Below, in pieces: positions 14,821-22,449 of a DNA stretch of 29,313 nucleotides (positions are counted from its first letter, which is position 1; each line of letters opens with the position of its first letter). Source of the stretch: an uncultured Bacilli bacterium (lineage in GTDB: Bacteria > Bacillota_I > Bacilli_A > RF39 > UBA660); contig CAKOOW010000012.1 in assembly GCA_934098445.1 (NCBI GenBank), positions 1 to 29,313 of the forward strand, read 5' to 3'. Under the pieces are notes generated by a model. That model had not been told where the DNA came from, did not search any database, and was given only the letters and a program-made list of their open reading frames with translations. Made by a program: the position numbers and the translations under genes.

Positions 14821-16053
14821 TTACCTTGAATACCAGAAGACTCCCGTCTTTGGATATCCAGGTGGCTCGATAGAATTAGCAATGAAGGTTGACCATCTAG
14901 AGTAACCATTTGCTCCGCCTCCTAAATAATATCCTTTAGAAATACCAAAATGCAAATGAGTTCCCGTTGTACAACGGTCATAACCACCGTTTTTAGAAGC
15001 TGTCGAACCACCGCCAACAGTTCCAATCACGGTATTAACGGTAACTTTATCACCAACTTTAACATTAATTGTCAAAAGATGACCATATTGCGTCGTATAA
15101 GCCTTACCCTTAACATTGTTATGAATATAAACAATATTTCCGCCACAAGTGCTTCTCCTAGTTAAGGCTGCTACCGTTCCAGCGGCGGCAGCATAGACAG
15201 GTGTTCCTTCATTATTGCCGCCAATATCATGAGCATTATGAAAAGTACTCGTTCCTAGAATAGAGCCACGATAGCCCCAACGCGAATTGATACGTCCTTT
15301 AACTACTGGTTTTAACCAACCCGTTGAAGCCGCTACACTGACACAAGAAGAAAGTAACTGCGTTTCACTACTACAAACGGTTTTATAGTAATTAATTAAA
15401 GCTTGTTGATTTTTAATCTGGGAATTAATATCTTCATTGATATCATTAATGCTATCAAGTTCATCATTTAATTTAGAAATAGCTTTTGAAGTCGCATCAA
15501 TTTTATTATCAAGTTCGACATTCTTATTAGCTAAATCAACTTTTAACTGTTCATTTTCCTTGATTAACTTATCTAAAGTATCAATTTTATTTTTATAATA
15601 TTCACTTATCTGAGATACCGCTTGAGCCCGCATAATAAAGTCCGTTGGCGTTGAAGCTCCCATTATATACTCAATAAATTCATTATTATTATCACTTAAC
15701 TGATAATACTTTAAGACTTCATTAATATCAGTCTTAGCTTTCTCAATATCACTATTACTCTTCGTAATCTTTTCTTCCGCATCAACCACATCTTGAGCAA
15801 TTTGTTCCTGCTCTTTCCTTGCATTTTCAACATCTTGTTTATTTTTATTAATCTGACTTTGGGTTTGCTTTTTATTATTCTCCGCATCCGTTTTCTGTTT
15901 CTTTAAAGCTTCCAACTCTTTTCTTAACCCGGCTATAGTAGTTGCCTTACTATTATTTGAGGCCGCCATAACACTAAAAGGTTCAACAAAATAAGGAATT
16001 AATAACAAAATACTCAAAATAATTCTAAAACTATAATTAATAACTTTTTTCAT
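14821..16053 (-). CDS. Secreted coiled-coil M23 murein peptidase (EnvC/PcsB-like), partner of FtsEX
   Basis: 410 residues. A signal peptide (basic start, hydrophobic core about 10-20, cleavage near VMAAS) is followed by a long coiled coil (about 40-220, Lys/Glu/Gln/Asn heptads) and a C-terminal M23 LytM domain. The zinc and catalytic motifs are complete: HNAHD, YGH and HLHF. In other bacteria FtsEX activates such hydrolases through the coiled coil to split septal peptidoglycan. Streptococcal PcsB has a CHAP domain and Bacillus CwlO an NlpC/P60 domain, so this one has the EnvC-type catalytic domain. Four extracytoplasmic cysteines (VCSS, SSCV, TCGG, RCTT) may form disulfides. The start overlaps the ftsX stop (TAATG). 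Confidence 0.9.
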   Translation of the reverse strand: MKKVINYSFRIILSILLLIPYFVEPFSVMAASNNSKATTIAGLRKELEALKKQKTDAENNKKQTQSQINKNKQDVENARKEQEQIAQDVVDAEEKITKSNSDIEKAKTDINEVLKYYQLSDNNNEFIEYIMGASTPTDFIMRAQAVSQISEYYKNKIDTLDKLIKENEQLKVDLANKNVELDNKIDATSKAISKLNDELDSINDINEDINSQIKNQQALINYYKTVCSSETQLLSSCVSVAASTGWLKPVVKGRINSRWGYRGSILGTSTFHNAHDIGGNNEGTPVYAAAAGTVAALTRRSTCGGNIVYIHNNVKGKAYTTQYGHLLTINVKVGDKVTVNTVIGTVGGGSTASKNGGYDRCTTGTHLHFGISKGYYLGGGANGYSRWSTFIANSIEPPGYPKTGVFWYSR

Positions 16054-16946
16054 TAAATCTTCAAATACTTTCTAACGGCACGGTTACTACCAAACATTCC
16101 GACAACACCACCGACAACTACCAGAATAATTGAAACAAACCATACTAAGTTACTTGGCTTAATAAGTTCAATAACATGGGAGAATAAATAGCCATCAAAA
16201 TGTTCGTAGAACAAAATATACCCATAAACCGTAATTATTATTGGAATAATCGCTCCGATAACCCCAAGAATAAAACCTTCAATGATAAATGGTTGTCTAA
16301 TTGCAAAATTACTTGTTCCTACTAAACGCATAATCTCTATTTCATTACGACGCGAAAATATCGTTAGTTTAATAGTATTGCTTATCAAGAAAGCTGTTAC
16401 TAAGATAAGAGCCAAAACAATGACAATTGTTACTTTCGAAACAACATCAAACATTAAAATCATCTTATCAACCGTATCTTCCCCATACTTAGCTGACTTA
16501 ACCCCATCCATATTTCTAATACTACTAGCCACATAACTAAGACTTTTTATATCTTTAACCTTAACAACAATAGAATCCAAAAGCGGATTAGTATCTAAAT
16601 AACTTAAAGTCGCTCCAAGTTCACTACTCGTACTAGCCATTTCCTCTTTCCACTCATCTTTGGATTTATATATATAAGAATCATAATTATCTAAAGACTT
16701 AATCCCCTCAATAACTTTGTCTTTCTCCTCTTCCGTTACATCTTCATTAAGATAAACAACTACCGTCAAAGTATCTTCCAAAGTCTTGGTAAAATGGTCG
16801 ATATTAGCACTTATAACAATTGACAGCGCTACTAAAACTAAAGTAATCGTTATACACGTAATCGACGCTATCGAAAGACTAAAATTTCTTAAGACACTTC
16901 GCAAAGCATCTCGAAAATTTCTAATTAATATTCTAATTAATCGCAT
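16053..16946 (-). CDS. ftsX: Cell-division ABC transporter permease-like protein FtsX
   Basis: 297 residues with the four-span FtsX layout: one span at about 22-46, an extracytoplasmic loop of about 120 residues (TLTVVVYLNEDVTEEE onward), then three spans at about 170-195, 220-245 and 265-290. The C-terminal motif NRAVRKYLKI matches Bacillota FtsX. It does not transport; it passes the FtsE ATPase cycle to an outside murein hydrolase, very likely the M23 protein of the next gene, whose start overlaps this stop. The start overlaps ftsE by 14 bases. Confidence 0.95.
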   Translation of the reverse strand: MRLIRILIRNFRDALRSVLRNFSLSIASITCITITLVLVALSIVISANIDHFTKTLEDTLTVVVYLNEDVTEEEKDKVIEGIKSLDNYDSYIYKSKDEWKEEMASTSSELGATLSYLDTNPLLDSIVVKVKDIKSLSYVASSIRNMDGVKSAKYGEDTVDKMILMFDVVSKVTIVIVLALILVTAFLISNTIKLTIFSRRNEIEIMRLVGTSNFAIRQPFIIEGFILGVIGAIIPIIITVYGYILFYEHFDGYLFSHVIELIKPSNLVWFVSIILVVVGGVVGMFGSNRAVRKYLKI

Positions 16947-17634
16947 TAACCTTATAACCTCCTTTTTCTATATCACTAACCTTAACACCAGCATCAATCA
17001 TTACTACTCTTTGTTTCATCCGATTAACAATATCTCGGTCATGAGTAGCCATAACCACCGTTGTCCCCAAATCCTTATTAATCCCATAAATAACCTTCAT
17101 AATTTCTTTGGAAGTCTCAGGGTCCAAATTACCAGTCGGTTCATCACAGATAAGTAGTTTAGGTTCATTAACAATGGCTCTAGCTATACAAACACGCTGT
17201 TGCTCACCACCAGATAACTCTCTTGGCATACTACGGGCTTTTTCTTTTAATCCAACCCGTTCTAAAGCATCCATTACTTTCGGTTTAATTTCACTTTTCT
17301 TAAGACCAATACATTCTAATCCAAAAGCCACATTCTCATAAACAGTTAACTTTGGTAATAGTTTAAAGTCCTGGAAAACTACTCCTAATTTTCGACGTAA
17401 CTTATAAACTTTACCATTTCTTAACTTGCCAACATTGATTCCCCCAACATACACTTCTCCCTCCGTTGGTCTTTCTTCTCGATAAAGCATTTTAATTAAA
17501 GTTGACTTTCCACATGCTGTCGGTCCAATTATAAAAACAAACTCGCCTTTTTTAATACTAAGATTAATATTAGCTAGAGCTGTAACACCATTCTTATATA
17601 CTTTCGAACAATTTCTTACTTCTATAAACTTCAC
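16933..17634 (-). CDS. ftsE: Cell-division ABC ATPase FtsE
   Basis: 233 residues. Walker A is GPTACGKSTLIK, where GPSGAGKST is usual, but the essential GKST is kept. The signature is LSGGEQQRVCIARAI, Walker B LLICDEPTGNLDP and the switch histidine MATHDRDIV. The start codon is GTG, with Shine-Dalgarno AAGGTGG at 6 bases. It is the first gene of ftsE-ftsX-M23 hydrolase. A TATAGT -10 lies about 28 bases upstream, within the region of the preceding terminator; the -35 is poor. Confidence 0.95.
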   Translation of the reverse strand: MKFIEVRNCSKVYKNGVTALANINLSIKKGEFVFIIGPTACGKSTLIKMLYREERPTEGEVYVGGINVGKLRNGKVYKLRRKLGVVFQDFKLLPKLTVYENVAFGLECIGLKKSEIKPKVMDALERVGLKEKARSMPRELSGGEQQRVCIARAIVNEPKLLICDEPTGNLDPETSKEIMKVIYGINKDLGTTVVMATHDRDIVNRMKQRVVMIDAGVKVSDIEKGGYKVNAIN

Positions 17635-17676
17635 TTATTACCACCTTACTATCAGTATCACTATAACACAAAATCC

Positions 17677-17710
17677 TAAAAAATAAAAGAAGTTACTTAA
17701 CTAACCTCTT
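17677..17710 (-). terminator. Intrinsic terminator overlapping the end of the serine hydrolase gene
   Basis: Minus strand: 9-bp stem AAGAGGTTA/TAACTTCTT with one G-U pair (17702-17710 with 17687-17695), then TTATTTTTT. The first stem arm lies in the last codons of the gene. Confidence 0.8.
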
Positions 17711-18776
17711 CTTTCAAATACTCATCAATTATTAAATTTAATCTACTTAATAGATACTTCACTTGTCTAACCGGTTCCTTATCATAAGATTTCTTAGCCC
17801 CCGCTACCACTAAGATTGGATGACTTTCAAACAAAATACCACTCTCAATTGTCACTTCATCCGTAAATCCCTCTTTAGTAGCACTAAAAGTCTCAGGTCT
17901 TGTCTCTTTCAAATAATTATAAATATTCTCTGATAAAAGATTTAAATATTCTCTTCCATACTCTTCATCTTCTAAACTAAAATTATATATCTCTTGCCAA
18001 ATAATAGCTAAACTTCTTAAATCCGTAAGTCCCCAAGGATTAGCATATGTAAGATGTAGTCTCTTAACTCCTAAATTATCCAGCATCGCATTATAATCAA
18101 GAACCCCAAATCTCCCATGCAACATCTTATAAGCCGTATTATCACTATAGACAATCGTATCTCTAATTAAATCTCGAACTTTATACATCGTTCCAAACTC
18201 ACTATTCTTAACAACTCCCGTCCCCTCATTATAATACCTAGCTAAATAAGGAATCTCTTCCTCTAAATCAATCTTTTCCTCCCTAGCCGCTTCATATAAA
18301 TAAAGACAATAAGCCGCTTTTATCGAACTAGCAGCTTGATAAATAGTATCTACATTATAGGCAATACTCCCACCATTTACTAAATCTAAAAGATAAAAAG
18401 AACTAGCCCCTTTATAAGAATTAACTGTACTATTTATGACATTCAAAACATCAGAAGACACCTGATAATCTGTATTATAAGTATCTATAACATTTCTCTT
18501 ATAATAAATATCCTTTATTGGAATATTACTCTTCTTATAACTATCATCTTCTACTTTTAAAGTCTCTTTCTCTTTTGTATTAACATCTTCAATAATACCC
18601 TTATTCTTTAAAATCTCTTTATTCTTTGTAAAATAATCATCTTCTAAAAGATTCTCATCAATCTTAAAACCATAATTATTATCTAAATAAACATTAATAC
18701 ACTTAGCTCCCAAGATAAAAGTAATCACCACTACTCCCACTATAAAGGTAAGACTCATCATTATTCTTTTTGCCAT
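17697..18776 (-). CDS. Membrane-anchored class A beta-lactamase-like serine hydrolase
   Basis: 359 residues. The N-terminal span is at about 7-26, then a charged linker to about 100, then a serine beta-lactamase/PBP-like domain outside the cell. Motif SxxK is S150-S-I-K153 (AASSIKAAYC), SDN is at 211-213, and the third motif is K301-E-G, where KTG/KSG is usual. Spacing fits the family. The normal class A general-base glutamate in an ExxLN omega loop is not apparent. It is more likely a cell-wall-related carboxypeptidase or esterase than a resistance enzyme. The start lies 9 bases after the yitT-like stop, so the two form an operon. Confidence 0.8.
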   Translation of the reverse strand: MAKRIMMSLTFIVGVVVITFILGAKCINVYLDNNYGFKIDENLLEDDYFTKNKEILKNKGIIEDVNTKEKETLKVEDDSYKKSNIPIKDIYYKRNVIDTYNTDYQVSSDVLNVINSTVNSYKGASSFYLLDLVNGGSIAYNVDTIYQAASSIKAAYCLYLYEAAREEKIDLEEEIPYLARYYNEGTGVVKNSEFGTMYKVRDLIRDTIVYSDNTAYKMLHGRFGVLDYNAMLDNLGVKRLHLTYANPWGLTDLRSLAIIWQEIYNFSLEDEEYGREYLNLLSENIYNYLKETRPETFSATKEGFTDEVTIESGILFESHPILVVAGAKKSYDKEPVRQVKYLLSRLNLIIDEYLKEEVS

Positions 18777-18785
18777 AAAAATATC

Positions 18786-19673
18786 CTAATCTAACAAACT
18801 ATTTTTTCTCTTCTGACCACCTGTTACTTCATAACAATCACTAACAACAATAAAAGCATCTTTATCTAAAAGAAGTATCTCTTCTTTAAAGACATTATAC
18901 ATCCTCGTTGGCACCACAACCATAAGAATTTTCCGCTTCTGAAATAAAAATCCTCCCGTAGCATCTAAAATAGTCACTCCTGTATGCATTGTATCGATAA
19001 CATAATCTTCAATCTGTTTATACTTTTTACTTGATACCAGAAACATCTTACTACTAGAAATACCAATCAATATCTTATCTACAAGACTAGTCGAAATAAT
19101 AAGGATTATAATCGAATAAATAACACTAGATACCCCAAAGACAATAGCTCCTAAAAGAACAATAATGGTATTCATCAAAAGATTAGCGTTACCCTCCGTC
19201 AAATGTTGATACTTATTTAGTATCTTCATAATGATATCACTACCTCCAGTTGTATAACCACTCTTATAAACTAAACCACTACCAAGTCCTAGTAAAGCCC
19301 CCGCTATAATAAGCGTAATAACGGTATTAGAAAAAACAAAATATGGACTAATAAAAGCACAAAAAGGTTTTAAAAATTCCAATAGCAAAGGATACATAAT
19401 CGCTCCAATGACACTATTATAAGTAATATCTTTATCCAAAGTAAAATAAGATAAAATAACTAAGAAAATACTACTCCCAAAGATAAAATAAGCAGGCTCC
19501 AGACCACATAAATAATTTAAAATCGTCGCAACTCCCGTCATCCCCCCAACATTAAACTTGTTAGGATACACAAAAACATTATAATTAAAAGCTAAAATCA
19601 CTAACCCTAATAAAAAGATAAACAAGTTCTTTAAATTTTCCTTATCTTTAAATCTATTAATAACCGTTCTCAT
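18786..19673 (-). CDS. YitT family membrane protein (five-span plus DUF2179 domain)
   Basis: 295 residues. Five or so hydrophobic segments lie between about 15 and 200, including the family motif region YPNKFNVGGMTGVATIL and the glycine-rich LGLGSGLVYKSGYTTGGSDI. A C-terminal soluble DUF2179 domain begins near KMFLVSSKKYKQIEDYV and has GVTILDATGGF. The family is widespread in Bacillota, with several paralogues per genome, and its function is not settled. Shine-Dalgarno is AGGTGA. It is divergent from gerQ and co-transcribed with the downstream serine hydrolase. Confidence 0.9.
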   Translation of the reverse strand: MRTVINRFKDKENLKNLFIFLLGLVILAFNYNVFVYPNKFNVGGMTGVATILNYLCGLEPAYFIFGSSIFLVILSYFTLDKDITYNSVIGAIMYPLLLEFLKPFCAFISPYFVFSNTVITLIIAGALLGLGSGLVYKSGYTTGGSDIIMKILNKYQHLTEGNANLLMNTIIVLLGAIVFGVSSVIYSIIILIISTSLVDKILIGISSSKMFLVSSKKYKQIEDYVIDTMHTGVTILDATGGFLFQKRKILMVVVPTRMYNVFKEEILLLDKDAFIVVSDCYEVTGGQKRKNSLLD

Positions 19674-19703
19674 ATTTCACCTACTATAATAATGATACTA
19701 TAT

Positions 19704-19733
19704 TTTTAGTTTTTTGCATATAGTTAGTGAGGT
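19704..19733 (+). promoter_or_regulatory. Candidate sporulation (sigma-E-like) promoter of gerQ
   Basis: Plus strand: a -10-like CATATAGT matches the sigma-E consensus CATACANT at all but one position. Upstream is ACTATATT, similar to the sigma-E -35, but the spacing (about 12 bases after ATATT) is short. gerQ of Bacillus is expressed in the mother cell, so such a promoter is expected, but the assignment is tentative. Confidence 0.35.
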
Positions 19734-19745
19734 GAAAATTTTAAA

Positions 19746-20159
19746 ATGAATGGAACATATTATCAAAATCCAACTTTTCCAACCAACCAAAACAACTATG
19801 ATGTCAATATGAATAATCCTGGTAACATGGCAAATAATCCTTCTTCCAGCACTCCAGGTAACTTTAATCAGCCTAACTATTCAAGTGGAACAACTCTTCC
19901 CATGGAACAAAGTTATATTGAAAACATCTTAAGATTAAACAAAGGTAAAATGGTCAAAGCCTATGTCAGTTTCCCTGACTCAACCGAATGGCGCAACAAA
20001 ATATTTGCGGGTCGTATCGAAGAAGCTGGACGTGATCATTTAATCATCAGTAATCCCCAAACCGGCGAATGGGACCTTATCTTAATGATTTATCTTAACT
20101 ATGTCACTTTTGATGAACGCATCAACTATAGTCATAGCTATTCTGAAAAAAACTTCTAA
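19746..20159 (+). CDS. gerQ: Spore coat protein GerQ
   Basis: 137 residues. The C-terminal domain (about 50-130) closely follows Bacillus GerQ: LPMEQSYIENILRLNKGK, KIFAGRIEEAGRDHLIISN and YLNYVTFDERINY. In Bacillus, GerQ holds the cortex hydrolase CwlJ in the coat, and its N-terminal lysines are cross-linked by transglutaminase. Here the first 65 residues are rich in Asn, Pro, Ser, Gln and Tyr but contain no lysine (first is K66). It is one of only two plus-strand genes. The AGGTG ribosome binding site is rather far (about 11 bases) from the ATG. The 3' end overlaps the convergent metallo-hydrolase gene and a shared terminator. It is good evidence that the lineage sporulates. Confidence 0.92.
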   Translation: MNGTYYQNPTFPTNQNNYDVNMNNPGNMANNPSSSTPGNFNQPNYSSGTTLPMEQSYIENILRLNKGKMVKAYVSFPDSTEWRNKIFAGRIEEAGRDHLIISNPQTGEWDLILMIYLNYVTFDERINYSHSYSEKNF

Positions 20160-20174
20160 ACAAAGAAGTTTTTT
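20147..20174. terminator. Bidirectional terminator in the overlapping 3' ends of gerQ and the metallo-hydrolase gene
   Basis: Perfect 10-bp stem AAAAAACTTC (20147-20156) / GAAGTTTTTT (20165-20174), 8-base loop. It works in both directions. Each arm lies in the last codons of one gene (GerQ ending EKNF, hydrolase ending KNFFV), and the two stop codons overlap. Confidence 0.85.
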
Positions 20175-20656
20175 ACGATATCTAAAGCATCTCCTAACGT
20201 ACTCGTATAATAATGTCCCGGACAAATAACTGTATCTAAAGGATACTTACTTATCTTTAATAATGAAGACTCCATATCCTTTCTACTTCCTGTTGGCATA
20301 TCCATTCTCCCAATCGAATTAGCAAACAAAAAATCTCCCGTAAACATCACTTTCTCTTCTGGAAAATAAAAACTCAAAGAATCATTAGTATGTCCTGGCG
20401 TCTTAATAACTTCATACTTAAAAGTCTCTTTCTTAAAAGTATTATGCTTAATTTGATATTTATCCTCTAACTCTTTTAAAGCTCCAATATGATCTTGATG
20501 CGAATGCGTAATTAAAATCTCTTCCACTTCTCCCGCAATAACCTTATCAATTTTTTCAAACTCATCCCCCGGATCAATTATTAATACTTTACCATCTTTC
20601 TCTAGAAGATAACAATTAGCCATTAATTCTCCTACTACTAAACATTTAATTTTCAT
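20156..20656 (-). CDS. Small metallo-beta-lactamase-fold hydrolase (glyoxalase II-like)
   Basis: 166 residues, shorter than the roughly 200-residue YqgX-type family. The metal ligands are all there: THSHQDHIG (HxHxDH), PGHTNDS, TGDFLF and CPGHYY near the end. Related enzymes hydrolyse thioesters such as S-lactoylglutathione or bacillithiol adducts; the substrate here is unknown. Shine-Dalgarno is AGGAGTGG. It is convergent with gerQ and divergent from the lemA-like gene. Confidence 0.87.
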   Translation of the reverse strand: MKIKCLVVGELMANCYLLEKDGKVLIIDPGDEFEKIDKVIAGEVEEILITHSHQDHIGALKELEDKYQIKHNTFKKETFKYEVIKTPGHTNDSLSFYFPEEKVMFTGDFLFANSIGRMDMPTGSRKDMESSLLKISKYPLDTVICPGHYYTSTLGDALDIVKNFFV

Positions 20657-20689
20657 ATCATCACCACTCCTAGAATAACATATAATTTA

Positions 20690-20718
20690 TTTACTATCAA
20701 TTAATTGTTTGATATACT
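20690..20718 (+). promoter_or_regulatory. Promoter of the lemA-like gene
   Basis: Plus strand: -35 TTTACT (20690-20695), 17-base spacer, -10 TATACT (20713-20718) with extended TG. It lies about 25 bases before the ATG, with GAGG as the ribosome binding site. Confidence 0.65.
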
Positions 20719-20743
20719 ATTCTTATAGAATACGAGGTTCAAT

Positions 20744-21289
20744 ATGTATATTATCTATGCTTTTTTAATCATAATTATCATTGTTTGTCTAGCTTTAATA
20801 GCTTATATTTTCTTTTACAACGAGCTTCAAGACTGTAAAGTCAAAATTGATGAAGCCGAATGCCTTATTGATGAAGCTCTTCGTAATAAATATGACTTAC
20901 TCTTAAAACTAGAAACTTTAATTAAAAACAATATCAAAGAAACAAAAATTAATTTTAAAGACTTAAATGACTTAAAAAAAGAAAGTCTATCCAACTTTCA
21001 ATTAGAACGCAAACTAGTCGATACTCTTTTACTAATCTCAAAAATCCAAGATGATTTCCCTGAGCTAGAAGGAATTAAAGAATATCGTGACTATCTTAAT
21101 GATATTCGTGTTATGGATGAACAGATTAATGCAGCCAAGAAGTTTTATAACAAATATACTTCTAAGTCCAATGAACTAGTTAGAAAGTTTCCTTCTAATA
21201 TAATTGCTAAATTTCACAATATTTCTGTCCGTAATTTTTTTGATAATAAAGATTTAAATGATGATATTATCAATGATTTCAAATTATAA
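20744..21289 (+). CDS. LemA family membrane protein
   Basis: 181 residues. An N-terminal membrane span (about 3-25, Ile/Leu-rich) is followed by a helical domain. Family signs are the YNELQDCKVKIDEAECLIDE segment after the span, with an arginine- or asparagine-rich LRNKYDLLLKLETLIK, and the C-terminal YNKYTSKSNELVRKFPSNII pattern ending near KFHNISVRNFF. LemA proteins are anchored with the N-terminus outside; their role is unsettled. The 3' end overlaps ung by six bases in convergent orientation, and a terminator follows. Confidence 0.85.
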   Translation: MYIIYAFLIIIIIVCLALIAYIFFYNELQDCKVKIDEAECLIDEALRNKYDLLLKLETLIKNNIKETKINFKDLNDLKKESLSNFQLERKLVDTLLLISKIQDDFPELEGIKEYRDYLNDIRVMDEQINAAKKFYNKYTSKSNELVRKFPSNIIAKFHNISVRNFFDNKDLNDDIINDFKL

Positions 21290-21321
21290 TCGCCAATCAA
21301 TCGGTTGGAGATTATTTTTTT
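21284..21321 (+). terminator. Terminator of the lemA-like gene, inside the ung coding end
   Basis: Plus strand: ATAATC/GATTAT outer stem, one mismatch, CCAATC/GGTTGG inner stem with a G-U pair, AATC-type loop, then seven T. The hairpin lies in the last codons of the convergent ung gene. Confidence 0.78.
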
Positions 21322-21943
21322 CTAAAAATTGATTTGTTCTTGAAAATGGTCTACTTCCAAAGAAACCACTTCTTGCTGAAAAAGGCGATGGATGTGGACT
21401 GCTAATAATCAAATGGATAGGATTAGTAATATAAACTGCTTTTGACTTAGCAAAATTCCCCCATAGTATAAAGACAACTGGCGTCTGTTTAGCATTTATT
21501 TTTTTTATGATATAATCTGTCATCAGTTCCCAACCTAAATTTTTATGAGAAGCAGGACAATCTTTTTTTACAGTTAAAACACTATTTAATAGTAAAACTC
21601 CCTCTTTCGCCCACTTAGTCAAATCACCATCGCCGTGAGGTTTAATTCCTAAATCATCATATAATTCTTTATAAATATTTTTAAGTGATGGCGGAATCTT
21701 AATATCTTTATGAACCGAAAAAGAAAGTCCCATAGCTTCTCCTTCTCCATGGTACGGGTCTTGTCCAACAATAACCACTTTTACATCTTTATAAGGAGTC
21801 AACTTTAGAGCATTAAAAATATCTTCTCGCGGTGGATAAATAGTTTCTTTATCATAAAGATTTAATACTCCCTTATAAAACTTATTGAAATTAGGACTAT
21901 TCCAAATCACGCTTAATTCTTGATCCCAGTCATTTCCTATCAT
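21284..21943 (-). CDS. ung: Uracil-DNA glycosylase, family 1
   Basis: 219 residues, normal length. The water-activating motif is VVIVGQDPYHGEGEAMGLSF with the catalytic Asp. VLLLNSVLTV forms the uracil pocket, and HPSPFSARSGFFG carries the catalytic His and the DNA-intercalating loop. It removes uracil from DNA as the first step of base excision repair. A good promoter lies at 21970-21998. Confidence 0.96.
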   Translation of the reverse strand: MIGNDWDQELSVIWNSPNFNKFYKGVLNLYDKETIYPPREDIFNALKLTPYKDVKVVIVGQDPYHGEGEAMGLSFSVHKDIKIPPSLKNIYKELYDDLGIKPHGDGDLTKWAKEGVLLLNSVLTVKKDCPASHKNLGWELMTDYIIKKINAKQTPVVFILWGNFAKSKAVYITNPIHLIISSPHPSPFSARSGFFGSRPFSRTNQFLEKNNLQPIDWRL

Positions 21944-21969
21944 ATATTATTCACTTCTCTCTAAACTCT

Positions 21970-21998
21970 ATTGTACCAAAGAAAAAGATTACTGTCTA
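21970..21998 (-). promoter_or_regulatory. Promoter of ung, embedded in the preceding terminator
   Basis: Minus strand: -35 TAGACA (21993-21998), 17-base spacer, -10 TACAAT (21970-21975). The -35 lies in the loop and stem of the rlmH terminator. Confidence 0.6.
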
Positions 21999-22012
21999 TT
22001 TCTAGTAATCTT
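21979..22012 (-). terminator. Intrinsic terminator of the rplI-dnaB-walJ-rlmH operon
   Basis: Minus strand: perfect 9-bp stem AAGATTACT/AGTAATCTT (22004-22012 with 21985-21993), 10-base loop, then TTTC. It begins two bases after the rlmH stop. Confidence 0.85.
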
Positions 22013-22014
22013 CA

Positions 22015-22449
22015 TTATTTATGATAAGTTTCATTATTTATAATCTTGAAACTACGATAAATCTGTTCTAAAAATACTCCTCTAAATAAACCATGAGGCA
22101 TCGTCATCTTTGAAAATGACAATCTTTTATTTGACTTCTTCTTAATGGTCTCTAAAATTCCATCAGAGCCTCCAATTATAAAAGTAATACATCCATAATG
22201 ATTAAAAGTCTTATCAATAAAGGAAGCAAACTCTAAAGAATTCATCATTTCTCCCTCAATAGCTAAAGAAACCACATAATCATTACCCCCAATATACTTT
22301 TCAATCAGTTTAGCTTCTTCTACAATATTACTATCTTTAACCTCGATTATCTGAAATTTATGATACTTATTAATCCTTTTCTCATAATCACTAATTAAAT
22401 CAGTTAAATACTTTTCTTTAATTTTCCCGACACATATTAACTTTATCAT
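22015..22449 (-). CDS. rlmH: 23S rRNA pseudouridine-1915 N3-methyltransferase RlmH
   Basis: 144 residues, shorter than the roughly 159 of Bacillus and S. aureus. The SPOUT-fold SAM site is ITFIIGGSDGILE, and the C-terminal active region is SKMTMPHGLFRGVFLEQIYR followed by the usual N(E)TYHK end. The enzyme methylates pseudouridine 1915 in helix 69 on assembled 70S ribosomes. The start overlaps the walJ stop (ATGA). The walJ-rlmH neighbourhood near dnaB is a Bacilli hallmark close to the replication origin. Confidence 0.95.
   Translation of the reverse strand: MIKLICVGKIKEKYLTDLISDYEKRINKYHKFQIIEVKDSNIVEEAKLIEKYIGGNDYVVSLAIEGEMMNSLEFASFIDKTFNHYGCITFIIGGSDGILETIKKKSNKRLSFSKMTMPHGLFRGVFLEQIYRSFKIINNETYHK

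Noticed and set aside
15001..15523. TGTCGAA and TTCGACA matches to the Spo0A box core
   Set aside because: They lie inside the M23 peptidase coding sequence, far from any promoter, and lack the full flanking bases, so they are expected by chance.
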